DNA from: a virus
IMG/VR virus record: IMGVR_UViG_3300026118_000001
Coordinates: 1 to 64,000 of that record
Strand: one strand, 5' to 3'
Length of the DNA: 64,000 nucleotides
Shown: positions 15,815-23,231 of the stretch, one piece after another
Layout: each line of letters starts with the position of its first letter
Position numbering within the stretch: the first letter of the stretch is position 1
Position numbers and translations under genes: made by a program
Notes under the pieces: generated by a model
The model's database searches: none
Told to the model about the DNA's origin: nothing
Seen by the model: only the letters and a program-made list of their open reading frames with translations

Positions 15815-15990
15815 CAAAACAAGATGCAATTGGTGTGACACTTAGAAAATTAGATTACATCTGGAATAAGAAATCTATGACATTTTGTAAAGCTGTTAAA
15901 GAGTTAATGGGAGGTAGTTTTGAAGATATGAGTGATGATGAACTTATACAAAAAATAAAAGATATAACAATAGATAAAGAAGCAAAATAA
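15811..15990 (+). CDS. hypothetical small protein (59 aa)
   Basis: A 59-residue frame whose ATG overlaps the previous stop (ATGA) and which ends three bases before the sigma factor gene. It is helical, with SMTFCKAVKELMGGSFEDM in the middle. Not recognised. The overlap and position support it being a real gene. Confidence 0.55.
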   Translation: MTKQDAIGVTLRKLDYIWNKKSMTFCKAVKELMGGSFEDMSDDELIQKIKDITIDKEAK

Positions 15991-15993
15991 TTT

Positions 15994-16545
15994 ATGGAAA
16001 TTAAATTAGAAGATTTTGAAAAACAAAGAAGTAATTTAAAAGCATTTGGTCTTAGATTACTTTCAAGATCTACTATTTTAAAAGATGTAGATTTATTAGT
16101 AGATGATTTAATTCAACAAACATATTTAGATTTTCATAGATATGGTGTAGATAAAATGAAAGATGAAGATCATTTTAAAATGTTTTTAAATTCATGTTTA
16201 AAGACAAATTATTATCAACTATTTGATATTACAAGAAAAAATGCTCAATATACAATGTTTAAAAAATCATTAGTTATTTTTGATGATGATAATGAGGAAG
16301 AAGAAATTCTTCCAGATCATTATAAATGTTATATAGAAAATGAATATTTTGATGAAATTGATGTTTTTAAGAAAGAATTAACTGAAAGAGAAACTTTGAT
16401 ATTAAATTATCTTTTAGAAGGATATTCTCAAAGGGAAATAGCAGAAAAAAGTAATTTATATATAAATATTATATTTAGAAATATTCAAAAAATTAAAGAA
16501 AAATATAAAAACTATGAAAATACAAGTAGTAAAATGTTCAGATGA
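15994..16545 (+). CDS. ECF-type RNA polymerase sigma factor
   Basis: A 183-residue protein with the two-domain layout of extracytoplasmic-function sigma factors. The N-terminal region-2-like part contains VDDLIQQTYLDFHRYGVDK and FLNSCLKTNYYQLFD. The C-terminal region-4-like helix-turn-helix is LTERETLILNYLLEGYSQRE followed by IAEKS and a basic recognition helix. The acidic linker (DDDNEEEE) separates the domains. It would direct a host or phage RNA polymerase to phage promoters; the AAGTTG-N20-TATATTTA elements of the virion block are candidate targets, but that link is inference. Confidence 0.75.
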   Translation: MEIKLEDFEKQRSNLKAFGLRLLSRSTILKDVDLLVDDLIQQTYLDFHRYGVDKMKDEDHFKMFLNSCLKTNYYQLFDITRKNAQYTMFKKSLVIFDDDNEEEEILPDHYKCYIENEYFDEIDVFKKELTERETLILNYLLEGYSQREIAEKSNLYINIIFRNIQKIKEKYKNYENTSSKMFR

Positions 16546-17005
16546 AGATGCTTGGTATAAAGATTATGATTTTCCAATTAAAACTAGAGTTGATTCCCTT
16601 AATGGGGAATTAGCTAGAGATTTAAATAATGATTTATTTTATCATTCTAGTGATTGTATAAATGATGAAGAATTTATTGATGATAAACCAACTAAAGATA
16701 GTGTAGGAAAATTATTTTATGAAATAGACTGGGAATTTATAGAAGGAATGGCTAAAAGAATGGCATTGAATAAGAAAAATGGTAAATATGATGTGTTTGG
16801 ATGGAGAGATAAAGGTGTTAATATTCCTGAAATGAATCAAGCTCTTATAAGACATTTAATTGCTATTCTTAAAGGTGAATTATCTGATGATACACAAGAT
16901 TATTCTCATTATTATGCTTTGGCTTGTAATTCTATGTTAATAGTTAATGAATTAGAAAGAAATAGAAAGGATTTGATAAATAAAATCAGAAATATAAAAT
17001 TTTAA
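16514..17005 (+). CDS. dATP/dGTP diphosphohydrolase-like domain protein
   Basis: A 163-residue protein that starts within the end of the sigma factor gene (32-base overlap). The N-terminus MKIQVVKCSDEDAWYKDY matches a small domain seen at the start of various phage proteins. The C-terminal half (KYDVFGWRDKGVNIPEMNQ, then LIRHLIAILKGELSDD, then HYYALACNSMLIVNEL) resembles DUF5664 / N-terminal dATP/dGTP diphosphohydrolase domains, all-helical MazG-like nucleotide hydrolases. That would suit control of nucleotide pools. The assignment is moderate. Confidence 0.5.
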   Translation: MKIQVVKCSDEDAWYKDYDFPIKTRVDSLNGELARDLNNDLFYHSSDCINDEEFIDDKPTKDSVGKLFYEIDWEFIEGMAKRMALNKKNGKYDVFGWRDKGVNIPEMNQALIRHLIAILKGELSDDTQDYSHYYALACNSMLIVNELERNRKDLINKIRNIKF

Positions 17006-17009
17006 TAAA

Positions 17010-17414
17010 ATGTCAAAAGAAAGAAAATTATTAATGCAAAAATTAGTTAAAGAAGAAGCAACTAATTTATTAAAATATGCTAAAAAGAAAGAATTAAATA
17101 ATTTGAATTTTGAAAATTTAGATTCAAATGATAAGGAAAAATGTATTTATGGACAAATTACTGGTGATTGTTTTAATAATAGGGCTAGTACTTTAGTTGT
17201 TAAATGTGCTTCTAGAGTTTATGTATATGATGAAGAAAAAGAAGATATTCTAAAAAATAATAGAATTAATGGAAAGCCAAAATTAGAAGAAAGAAATAGA
17301 TATTTTAGTCCAATAGAAGTTTTTATTTATAATAAAACTAATCAAAATAATGGAAATAATAAAATGTTAGTTGATTATTTAAAAGGAGAAAGAAAAACAC
17401 TAAAATTTAAATAA
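17010..17414 (+). CDS. hypothetical protein (134 aa)
   Basis: Not recognised. The N-terminal 35 residues are a charged helix; the middle carries KCIYGQITGDCFNNRAS, a Cys-containing phrase, and later RYFSPIEVFIY. It overlaps the start of the metallophosphoesterase gene. Confidence 0.6.
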   Translation: MSKERKLLMQKLVKEEATNLLKYAKKKELNNLNFENLDSNDKEKCIYGQITGDCFNNRASTLVVKCASRVYVYDEEKEDILKNNRINGKPKLEERNRYFSPIEVFIYNKTNQNNGNNKMLVDYLKGERKTLKFK

Positions 17415-18448
17415 TGAAATTAACAAAAAAACAAAAATTAATTTATGATTGGTTAATTTCTAAACCTGGATATTTAAAGAAATCAGCAGATAAACTTTGT
17501 GAAATATCTGATTTATATGGATCTTTAAAAGATCATGAAATAGCTTTAAAAGAAGCTAGAAAAGATAATAAATTTAGTGATAAAGTAATAATAGATAATT
17601 TTAGTAAATCTAATGAATTAGTTATTTTAGATAATATTAAGAAATTTGGAATTGAATATCATCCAAAAGATGTAGCTTTTAAAACTAATGTGTCTAAACA
17701 AAGAAATCAATCAGGAACTTATTTTGTAAGTGGTTGTATTCATGCTCCTTGGCAAAATAAATTAATGTTTGATAGTGTATTAAATTTTCTTAAAAAAGAA
17801 GTTGACTTATATGGTATTATTTTAGCAGGTGATATAATTGATTTAAATTCTCTTAGTTCTCATGATAAAGGTAAAAAACCAATAAAAGGAGTAACTTTAG
17901 ATTGGGAATATTCAGAAGCTAATAAGTTCTTAGATACTTTAGATGATTTAAATATTAAAGGAACTAAGGATTATATATATGGTAATCATGAGGATAGATA
18001 TTTGAGATATATGAAAGATATTGATAATTCTAAATTGGGAAGTGCTTTGCAATCTCCAGAAATAGGTTTAAAACTTAGAGAAAGAGGTTATAATGTATAT
18101 ACTGATTGGAAAAATGATGCTATTAGTTTAGGTGTTCATTTAGATATTAATCATGGTGAATTTCTTAATGTGCATACAGCAAAGAAAACTATAGATACTT
18201 ATAGAAAATCTAATTTATATTTTCATACACATAGGTATCAAGTTTATACAGAAGGTAAAGTTGGGGGATTTAATATGGGTTTTGGAGGTGATATAGATGC
18301 ACCAATATTTGGATTTGCTACTAGAGCTATGAAATTAAGCTGGACTAATTCATGTACATTAGTTCATCTAGATAAAGATGGTATGTTTCATGTTCAACCG
18401 CTAGTTTATGTTAATAACCAATTAATTGTTAATGGTAAAAAATATTAA
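17414..18448 (+). CDS. calcineurin-like metallophosphoesterase
   Basis: A 344-residue phosphoesterase. The metal-binding motifs appear in order: SGCIHAPWQNK (variant of DxH), ILAGDIIDL (GDxxD), YGNHEDRYL (GNHE), INHGE and YFHTHRYQVY (final GHxH-like site). The first motif has Cys-Ile-His where many members have Asp-x-His. An N-terminal helical part of about 100 residues precedes the catalytic domain, possibly for DNA binding. Likely roles are DNA end processing or nucleotide hydrolysis; the substrate cannot be read. It is followed directly by the DGR. Confidence 0.75.
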   Translation: MKLTKKQKLIYDWLISKPGYLKKSADKLCEISDLYGSLKDHEIALKEARKDNKFSDKVIIDNFSKSNELVILDNIKKFGIEYHPKDVAFKTNVSKQRNQSGTYFVSGCIHAPWQNKLMFDSVLNFLKKEVDLYGIILAGDIIDLNSLSSHDKGKKPIKGVTLDWEYSEANKFLDTLDDLNIKGTKDYIYGNHEDRYLRYMKDIDNSKLGSALQSPEIGLKLRERGYNVYTDWKNDAISLGVHLDINHGEFLNVHTAKKTIDTYRKSNLYFHTHRYQVYTEGKVGGFNMGFGGDIDAPIFGFATRAMKLSWTNSCTLVHLDKDGMFHVQPLVYVNNQLIVNGKKY

Positions 18449-18467
18449 TTTATGAATCAATAAAATT

Positions 18468-18977
18468 ATGATTAAATTATTTAAAAATATGAAAACATTA
18501 AAACTAAGTGATGAAAAAGCACTTGAATTATATAAAAATGCAGATCAATCTTTTAAGTGTCTATTAGAAGAAAATTTTGGTAAAGATTTCTTTAAACCTA
18601 AATTAATTACAGATAAAGTTTTTGATATAGAAACTCTTTGTGAATATTTAAATATTGATGAAGATGAGTTATATATTTTTAAAAAGAATACAAAAGACAA
18701 ACATGAAAGATATATAAATGCTTGTAATATTCTTTCTAAAATAGCTCAAGTTTATAATGAAGGTGTAATATTAGATTGGAAAAATAGTAATATTTATAAA
18801 TATTTACCTTATTTAAGCTTTTCTGATTCTGATGGGGGGGTTGTTGAGTTCTGTACTTGGCGCTATTGTTTGTGTGGGTCTGTTGGTCTTTACTATAAAA
18901 CTAATGAATTATCTAAATCTTCTTATAATAATTTTCAATCAATTTGGGAAGATTATTGGGGAATGAAAGCTAATTAA
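18468..18977 (+). CDS. DGR target protein 1, with C-terminal variable region
   Basis: Target of the diversity-generating retroelement. The 169-residue protein may start at the internal ATG 18489 (MKTLKLSDEKALELYKNAD), which looks like the family's usual start. The N-terminal helical part is followed by LDWKNSNIYKYLPYLSF, then the variable region (residues about 117-141), rich here in Gly and with three Cys, and a conserved tail LYYKTNELSKS. It is a paralogue of the target at 20139-20624. Such variable domains are usually ligand-binding and of C-type-lectin-like or similar fold; location of the protein (virion or secreted) cannot be told. Confidence 0.85.
   Translation: MIKLFKNMKTLKLSDEKALELYKNADQSFKCLLEENFGKDFFKPKLITDKVFDIETLCEYLNIDEDELYIFKKNTKDKHERYINACNILSKIAQVYNEGVILDWKNSNIYKYLPYLSFSDSDGGVVEFCTWRYCLCGSVGLYYKTNELSKSSYNNFQSIWEDYWGMKAN
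18817..18890 (+). repeat. DGR variable repeat VR1
   Basis: 74 bases aligned without gaps to TR1 (19004-19077). They differ at 19 positions; 18 are adenines in TR1 (13 A to G, 3 A to T, 2 A to C) and one is a G to A at offset 16. TR1 has 22 adenines in all. The pattern is the signature of adenine-specific mutagenic retrohoming. The region includes a run of seven G (18834-18840) created from the alternating GA run in TR1. Confidence 0.95.
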
Positions 18978-19003
18978 TAATATTAAAGTTGGTACAATAA
19001 TTT

Positions 19004-19077
19004 GCTTTTCTAATTCTAGTGAGAGAGTTGTTGAATTCAATAATTGGAACTATAATTTGAATGAGTCTATTAGTCTT
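19004..19077 (+). repeat. DGR template repeat TR1
   Basis: Invariant template for VR1. Read in the frame of VR1 it would encode six Asn codons (AAT/AAC), the kind of codon that adenine mutagenesis diversifies most without making stops. It begins 26 bases after the stop of target 1 and lies upstream of the reverse transcriptase. The homology with VR1 stops sharply at CTT; downstream the template reads CGC where the variable gene reads TAC, as expected for a differing initiation-of-homing site. Confidence 0.95.
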
Positions 19078-19104
19078 CGCTTATTATATCATATTGTACA
19101 ACTG

Positions 19105-19116
19105 TGGCTATAGCCA
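19105..19116 (+). repeat. short hairpin 27 bases after TR1
   Basis: TGGC-TATA-GCCA, a perfect 12-base palindrome that can form a four-pair hairpin. The copy after TR2 is TAGC-TATT-GCTA at the same distance; the G-C pair is replaced by A-T on both arms. Flanking bases (AAC before, AAAAAAT after) are also shared, so it is likely part of the template RNA. Confidence 0.65.
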
Positions 19117-19198
19117 AAAAATAAATAAAACTTAAAACAGCTTTGGTAAATTATTGAAAAAGATGTTAATAATAAGTAAAAAAGAATAAAATAATTTT

Positions 19199-20149
19199 AT
19201 GAAAAGAGAAGGTTATTTATTTAATAAAATATGTTCAATAGATAATCTTATATTAGCTGAAAAGAAAGCTAGAAGAGGAAAAAGTAAACAAAGTGGTGTA
19301 AAAGAATTTGATTTAGATAGTGAAAATAAATTAATTCATTTACACCATTTATTAGTTAATAAAGAATTTATAACTTCTGAATATAATATATTTAGTTTGT
19401 TTGAAAAGAAAGTAAGAATTATATCAGAATTACCTTATTATCCAGACAGAATTGTGCATCATGCAATTATTAATATTATTGGTGATATATTTATAAAGTC
19501 TTTTACTAAAGATACTTATAGTTGTTTAAAGAATAGAGGTATTCACAAATGTTTGAATAATCTTAATAAAGCTTTAAAAAATAGGGAAGAAACTAAGTAT
19601 TGTTTGAAATTAGATATTAAAAAATATTTTCCTTTAATTAATCATGAGATTTTAAAAGATTTTATTAATAATAAAATTAAAGATGAAAATGTATTACAAT
19701 TATTATATGGAATTATAGATTCAAATAAATTAGGAATTCCTTTAGGAAATTATACTAGTCAATTATTTGGAAATATTTATTCTAACAGTTTACTTCATTA
19801 TTTAAAAGAAGAACTAAAAATTAAACATTTGTTTCTTTATTGTGATGATTTAGTTATTTTAGGGTCTAATAAAGATGAATTAAGAGTTATTTTAAATAAA
19901 ATTAGAATTTATTTAGACATTAATTTAAAACTTAGTCTTTCTAATTATCAAATATTTCCTGTAAAATCTAGAGGAATTGATTTTCTAGGATATGTCAGTT
20001 ATCATGATTGTATTTATTTAAGAAAAAGTATTAAAAATGATTATATTAAAATGATGAAGTATTATCCAAATAAAAAATCTAAAGCCAGTTATAATGGTTG
20101 GTTATTAGCTTGTAATAGTGTAAATTTAAGAAATAAATATGAAAAATGA
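19199..20149 (+). CDS. DGR reverse transcriptase
   Basis: Makes the mutagenised cDNA from the template RNA. Motif A is LKLDIKKYF with Asp near residue 139; the box-4 signature GIPLGNYTSQ (near 178-188) with TSQ rather than QG is characteristic of DGR enzymes; the catalytic box is YCDD near 214-217, where YMDD or YADD is more usual. The C-terminal ASYNGWLLACNSVNL is the family's SYxGWL tail. At 316 residues it is a compact, apparently complete enzyme. No gene resembling the accessory protein Avd was recognised nearby. The TR/VR pairs on either side confirm the type. Confidence 0.93.
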   Translation: MKREGYLFNKICSIDNLILAEKKARRGKSKQSGVKEFDLDSENKLIHLHHLLVNKEFITSEYNIFSLFEKKVRIISELPYYPDRIVHHAIINIIGDIFIKSFTKDTYSCLKNRGIHKCLNNLNKALKNREETKYCLKLDIKKYFPLINHEILKDFINNKIKDENVLQLLYGIIDSNKLGIPLGNYTSQLFGNIYSNSLLHYLKEELKIKHLFLYCDDLVILGSNKDELRVILNKIRIYLDINLKLSLSNYQIFPVKSRGIDFLGYVSYHDCIYLRKSIKNDYIKMMKYYPNKKSKASYNGWLLACNSVNLRNKYEK

Positions 20150-20624
20150 TAATATAATTGAAATGCTTGAATCAAATGATAAAGACTGTGTTTATTTGGC
20201 TGTTTCAATGATTAGAAATTATTCTACATTACTATCTGTTGAAACTAAAAAATCTTTAAATAAAGTTTCTTTATTTGATAGAATTAAAAATTATTCAGAT
20301 GTTTGTAAAGATTTGGAGGAGGATGAATTAAAACTTTCTAATTTTAATTTTCTTTCAAAAGATTATAGAAAGAAAGCTTTTAATCAAGCTAAATTGCAAC
20401 AAATACAAAAATTATTTAATGGTGATTGGAAATTAGATTGGTCAGATATAACTCAATATAAATGGTTTCCTTATTTTGAAATAAAGGTTTCTGGTGGTAT
20501 TGGCTTTTATGTTTCTTATTTTCATACTTCTACTTTCGGTGATGCTCCTGCCTATTTTAAAGATGAAGAAACTTCAAATTTTGTAGGAAAATTATTTATA
20601 GATATTTATAAAGAATTAATGTAA
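20139..20624 (+). CDS. DGR target protein 2, with C-terminal variable region
   Basis: Second target of the retroelement, 161 residues, overlapping the RT gene by 11 bases. It shares with target 1 the order helical N-terminus, FDRIKNYSDVCKDL, then KLDWSDITQYKWFPYFEI (target 1: LDWKNSNIYKYLPYLSF), variable region (residues about 117-138) and tail AYFKDEETSNFVGKLF. Unlike target 1 its variable region has no Cys and is rich in aromatic and small residues. It probably binds a variable ligand; the role in the phage is unknown. Confidence 0.85.
   Translation: MKNDNIIEMLESNDKDCVYLAVSMIRNYSTLLSVETKKSLNKVSLFDRIKNYSDVCKDLEEDELKLSNFNFLSKDYRKKAFNQAKLQQIQKLFNGDWKLDWSDITQYKWFPYFEIKVSGGIGFYVSYFHTSTFGDAPAYFKDEETSNFVGKLFIDIYKELM
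20486..20553 (+). repeat. DGR variable repeat VR2
   Basis: 68 bases aligned without gaps to TR2 (20651-20718). They differ at 15 positions, all adenines in TR2 (7 A to G, 5 A to T, 3 A to C). None of the 46 non-adenine positions differs. TR2 has 22 adenines in the aligned span. Confidence 0.95.
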
Positions 20625-20650
20625 TATTAATAAGGTTGAATATTAAATTT

Positions 20651-20718
20651 AGTTTCTAGTAGTATTAGCTTTAATGATTCTAATTATCATAATTCTAATT
20701 TCAATGATGAACCTACCT
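20651..20718 (+). repeat. DGR template repeat TR2
   Basis: Separate template for VR2, 26 bases after the stop of target 2, the same distance as TR1 from target 1. In the frame of VR2 it encodes five AAT Asn codons. It is unlike TR1 in sequence, so each target is served by its own template. The 26-base leaders of the two templates resemble each other (AAGTTG...AATTT and AGGTTG...AATTT). Confidence 0.95.
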
Positions 20719-20745
20719 CTTACTTAATAATCATAATATTAACCG

Positions 20746-20757
20746 TAGCTATTGCTA
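20746..20757 (+). repeat. short hairpin 27 bases after TR2
   Basis: TAGC-TATT-GCTA, matching the hairpin after TR1 in position and flanks, with a compensatory pair change. See the TR1 hairpin entry. Confidence 0.65.
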
Positions 20758-20833
20758 AAAAATTAAATAATTTAAAAACTATATTAGTACCTTTATTGTG
20801 GAAAGTTTGGTAATTAAAGTAATATTAAAACAT

Positions 20834-20980
20834 TAGCTTCTAGGCCAGAAGATCGAAACTCTTGAAACGCTTAATTATTAAAACGTACCAGTTTATCATG
20901 GAAATTGATAGAACGTAAGTAATAATATTTCAACTAGAACGTTAGCTAGACTGTTTATGGTTATCAGTGAGTAAAACCAT
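20834..20980 (+). ncRNA. candidate structured RNA downstream of TR2
   Basis: A long-range stem pairs TAGC 20834-20837 and TTCTAG 20838-20843 with CTAGAA 20934-20939 and GCTA 20945-20948 (a 5-base bulge between). Inside are a hairpin AAGA 20849-20852 / TCTT 20860-20863 and a two-part hairpin ACGT 20883-20886 with TATCA 20894-20898 / TGATA 20906-20910 and ACGT 20913-20916. A further hairpin ATGGTT 20957-20962 / AACCAT 20975-20980 follows. The base composition is less AT-rich than the surroundings. The function is unknown; it could belong to the template RNA or be a separate RNA. Confidence 0.45.
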
Positions 20981-21002
20981 TTATAATTAAATAATAAATA
21001 TA

Positions 21003-21233
21003 ATGGCTAGATTTAATAGTAATATAGAGATTTGTAACAAACTTATAGATTTCTTTAATAAAGAAGAATGTAAAGACATTAGATTCTTTCAAGCTTTACA
21101 AATATTAAAATTACAAGATATTATTATACTTGAAGATATAAATCATTCTTATATAGAAGATAATTTTAATGAAGAATCATTAACAACATTAAAGAAAATA
21201 ATAGAATATGAAAAAACAATTAATAGCAAATAG
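21003..21233 (+). CDS. hypothetical protein (76 aa)
   Basis: Not recognised. It is an acidic helical protein, with RFFQALQILKLQDIIILED in the middle. It follows the DGR region. The size and character differ from the DGR accessory protein Avd (about 120 residues, basic helical bundle), so that role is not proposed. Confidence 0.6.
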   Translation: MARFNSNIEICNKLIDFFNKEECKDIRFFQALQILKLQDIIILEDINHSYIEDNFNEESLTTLKKIIEYEKTINSK

Positions 21234-21591
21234 AATATTATGTTTATTGTGTGATGATTTAATTCAAAGTAAACATGGACATGATATGCAATGGTGTAAT
21301 TGTCATTCTGTTGCTACTGATGGTGGATTGAATTATTTAAAAAGAAGTGGAGAATCATATAATTATATTGATGCTTCTATTTATTCTGATGACCATTTAA
21401 TAATTAGAGAATATTTAATCTGGGGAGTTAATTATGATAAAAATATGAATAGATTACCTGATACAATATTTAAACCAATTATGGAGTTGGAATCAGATCA
21501 TATTCAAGCAATATTAGCTACTCAAACTCATATTTCAGAATTATATAAAACTACTTTTGAAAAAGAATTAAAATATAGAAATGGAAAATAA
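21208..21591 (+). CDS. zinc-ribbon phage protein of the DUF7695 type
   Basis: Small conserved phage protein. LCLLCDDLIQSKHGHDMQW then CNC, followed by DGGLNYLKRSG, reproduces the family layout CxxC, HD, WCxC, DGGLDYxRR. The ribbon probably binds zinc through the two Cys pairs. The C-terminal half is helical. The function of the family is not known. It overlaps both neighbours. Confidence 0.7.
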   Translation: MKKQLIANRILCLLCDDLIQSKHGHDMQWCNCHSVATDGGLNYLKRSGESYNYIDASIYSDDHLIIREYLIWGVNYDKNMNRLPDTIFKPIMELESDHIQAILATQTHISELYKTTFEKELKYRNGK

Positions 21592-22708
21592 TGATTCAGT
21601 TTGCTTTATAGCAAAAATCAATAAAATATCTTCAATTGAAAATGCTGATAAAATAGAATTAGCTACATTAAATGGATGGACATCAATAGTTCAAAAGAAT
21701 ATACATAAAGAAGGAGATTTAGTTTTATGTATAACTACGGATGCTGTAATTAGTCAAGATTTATGTGATAAATGGGGAATAATAAGTTATCTTAGGAAAG
21801 GTAATAGAGTTAGAACAGTTAAATTAAAAGGTGTTTATAGTGAATGTATTTTAATTCCTTTATTTGATTTACCGTTTATATCAACTATTAGATATAAAGA
21901 AGGTGAAGATTTAATGGAAAAATTAAAAATATTTAAATATGAACCTCCAGTAATTGTGACTCAAGACTCTAAAGGAAGGAAACATAAATATCATCAAAAT
22001 CCTAATTTTCATATTTATTACAAATTTCCTAATCAAAAGAATGTTCCTAATATGTTTAATGAAGATGATGATGTTGTAATAACTAGAAAAATACATGGTA
22101 CAAATGCCAGATACGGTATAGTTAAAAAATCTAAATTAACTATTCTAGATAGAATTAAGAAATTCTTTGGTAATAAATGGATTGAATATGAGTATATTTA
22201 TGGCTCTCACAATGTAGAAAAGGGTTCAGATTCTCAAGGATTTTATTCTACAGATGTTTGGAAGGAAATAGCTGATAAATATGATATTAAGAATAAACTT
22301 TGGTTTCTAGTTAAAAACTGTCCCGAGTTTAAAGGAGGAATTACTATTTATGGAGAAATTTATGGAGAAGGAATTCAAGGAGAAAAATATTCTTATGGAT
22401 TAAAAACTAAAGAACTTAAAATATTTGATATTGAACTTAATTCATTATATGTAGATCATTTTAGTTTTTGTGCTTTAAATCATGGTTATTTAAATTCATT
22501 ACCAATGGTAGAAGAACTTTATATAGGTAAATGGAATAAAGAAATTCAGAATGCTTTTGTAAATAATCAATTTATAGAAGGAACTAAAATTCCACATGAA
22601 GGAATAATTTGCAAGCATATTTCTGGAAATAGACAAAAGATTTCAAAAGTAATTAATCCAGATTATTTAATATTTGGAGAAAAACATTTAGTACCAGATT
22701 CACATTAA
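21581..22708 (+). CDS. RNA ligase with N-terminal OB-fold (Rnl5/DraRnl-like)
   Basis: Joins RNA ends through a ligase-adenylate intermediate. The nucleotidyl-transferase motif is RKIHGTNAR with the adenylated Lys near residue 170; downstream ITIYGEIYG (motif III-like), HEGIICKH (motif IV) and KISKVINPDYL (motif V region) follow. The first 140 residues look like an OB-fold (AKINKISSIENADKIELATL), an N-terminal placement known from the Deinococcus-type RNA ligase. The next genes encode polynucleotide kinase and a phosphoesterase, so it is likely part of an RNA-repair set that could undo tRNA cleavage by host defences. Confidence 0.82.
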   Translation: MENNDSVCFIAKINKISSIENADKIELATLNGWTSIVQKNIHKEGDLVLCITTDAVISQDLCDKWGIISYLRKGNRVRTVKLKGVYSECILIPLFDLPFISTIRYKEGEDLMEKLKIFKYEPPVIVTQDSKGRKHKYHQNPNFHIYYKFPNQKNVPNMFNEDDDVVITRKIHGTNARYGIVKKSKLTILDRIKKFFGNKWIEYEYIYGSHNVEKGSDSQGFYSTDVWKEIADKYDIKNKLWFLVKNCPEFKGGITIYGEIYGEGIQGEKYSYGLKTKELKIFDIELNSLYVDHFSFCALNHGYLNSLPMVEELYIGKWNKEIQNAFVNNQFIEGTKIPHEGIICKHISGNRQKISKVINPDYLIFGEKHLVPDSH

Positions 22709-22709
22709 C

Positions 22710-23231
22710 ATGAAAGAAATAATAATATGTATAGGAATTAGTGGTTCAGGTAAATCAACTTGGACTACTAATTTTATTAAAGAAAATTCTAATTATTTAA
22801 GAATTAATCGTGACTCAATCAGATTAACTTTAGTTGGTAATTTAGATGGTTATTATCAGAGAAAAGATTTAAATTATATTGAAAGAGATGTAACTAGACT
22901 AGAAGATGAGTTTTATAAACATTTAAGTTTAAGTGGATTTAATATAATTATTGATAATACTAATTTAACTGAAAAATATATTAATAGATGGATTAATTTA
23001 TCCAATTGTTTAAAATTAGATGCTAGAATTAATTTAAAATTTAAATTATTTGATATAACATTAGAAGAAGCTAAAGAGAATGTTATTAATAGAGAAGACT
23101 ATTATACTCCAGCATTAACTCCTCATTACAAATATCATCAAGATAAGGTTGAATATATTGATAAACAATTTGAGCAATATAAACAAATAAAAAAGTTTAT
23201 TGAAGAAAATTATAAAGATAAAATAATATGA
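22710..23231 (+). CDS. polynucleotide 5'-kinase domain protein
   Basis: A P-loop kinase that phosphorylates 5' ends. Walker A is GISGSGKST near residue 9; YLRINRDSIRLTLVG follows as in T4 polynucleotide kinase; IIIDNTNLTEKYINRW is the NTN motif; and ITLEEAKENVINRE is the lid region. At 173 residues it has the kinase domain only, without a 3'-phosphatase domain. The next gene encodes a metallophosphoesterase that could supply this activity. The stop overlaps that gene. Confidence 0.85.
   Translation: MKEIIICIGISGSGKSTWTTNFIKENSNYLRINRDSIRLTLVGNLDGYYQRKDLNYIERDVTRLEDEFYKHLSLSGFNIIIDNTNLTEKYINRWINLSNCLKLDARINLKFKLFDITLEEAKENVINREDYYTPALTPHYKYHQDKVEYIDKQFEQYKQIKKFIEENYKDKII

Larger units (their letters stand above)
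20625..21002 (+). other. 378-base gene-free region after DGR target 2
   Basis: No gene is seen here. It holds the TR2 leader (20625-20650), TR2 (20651-20718), a 27-base spacer and hairpin (20746-20757), an AT-rich stretch (20758-20833), and a more structured segment (20834-20980) before the gene at 21003. Confidence 0.8.

Noticed and set aside
19199-20149. Reverse transcriptase as a group II intron, retron or abortive-infection enzyme
   Set aside because: The adenine-specific TR/VR pairs on both sides and the TSQ motif identify it as a DGR enzyme; no intron boundaries are seen.
20849-20863. Hairpin with loop TCGAAAC resembling a tRNA T-arm
   Set aside because: No acceptor stem, anticodon arm or 3' end of a tRNA could be built around it. 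It is reported only as part of a structured segment.
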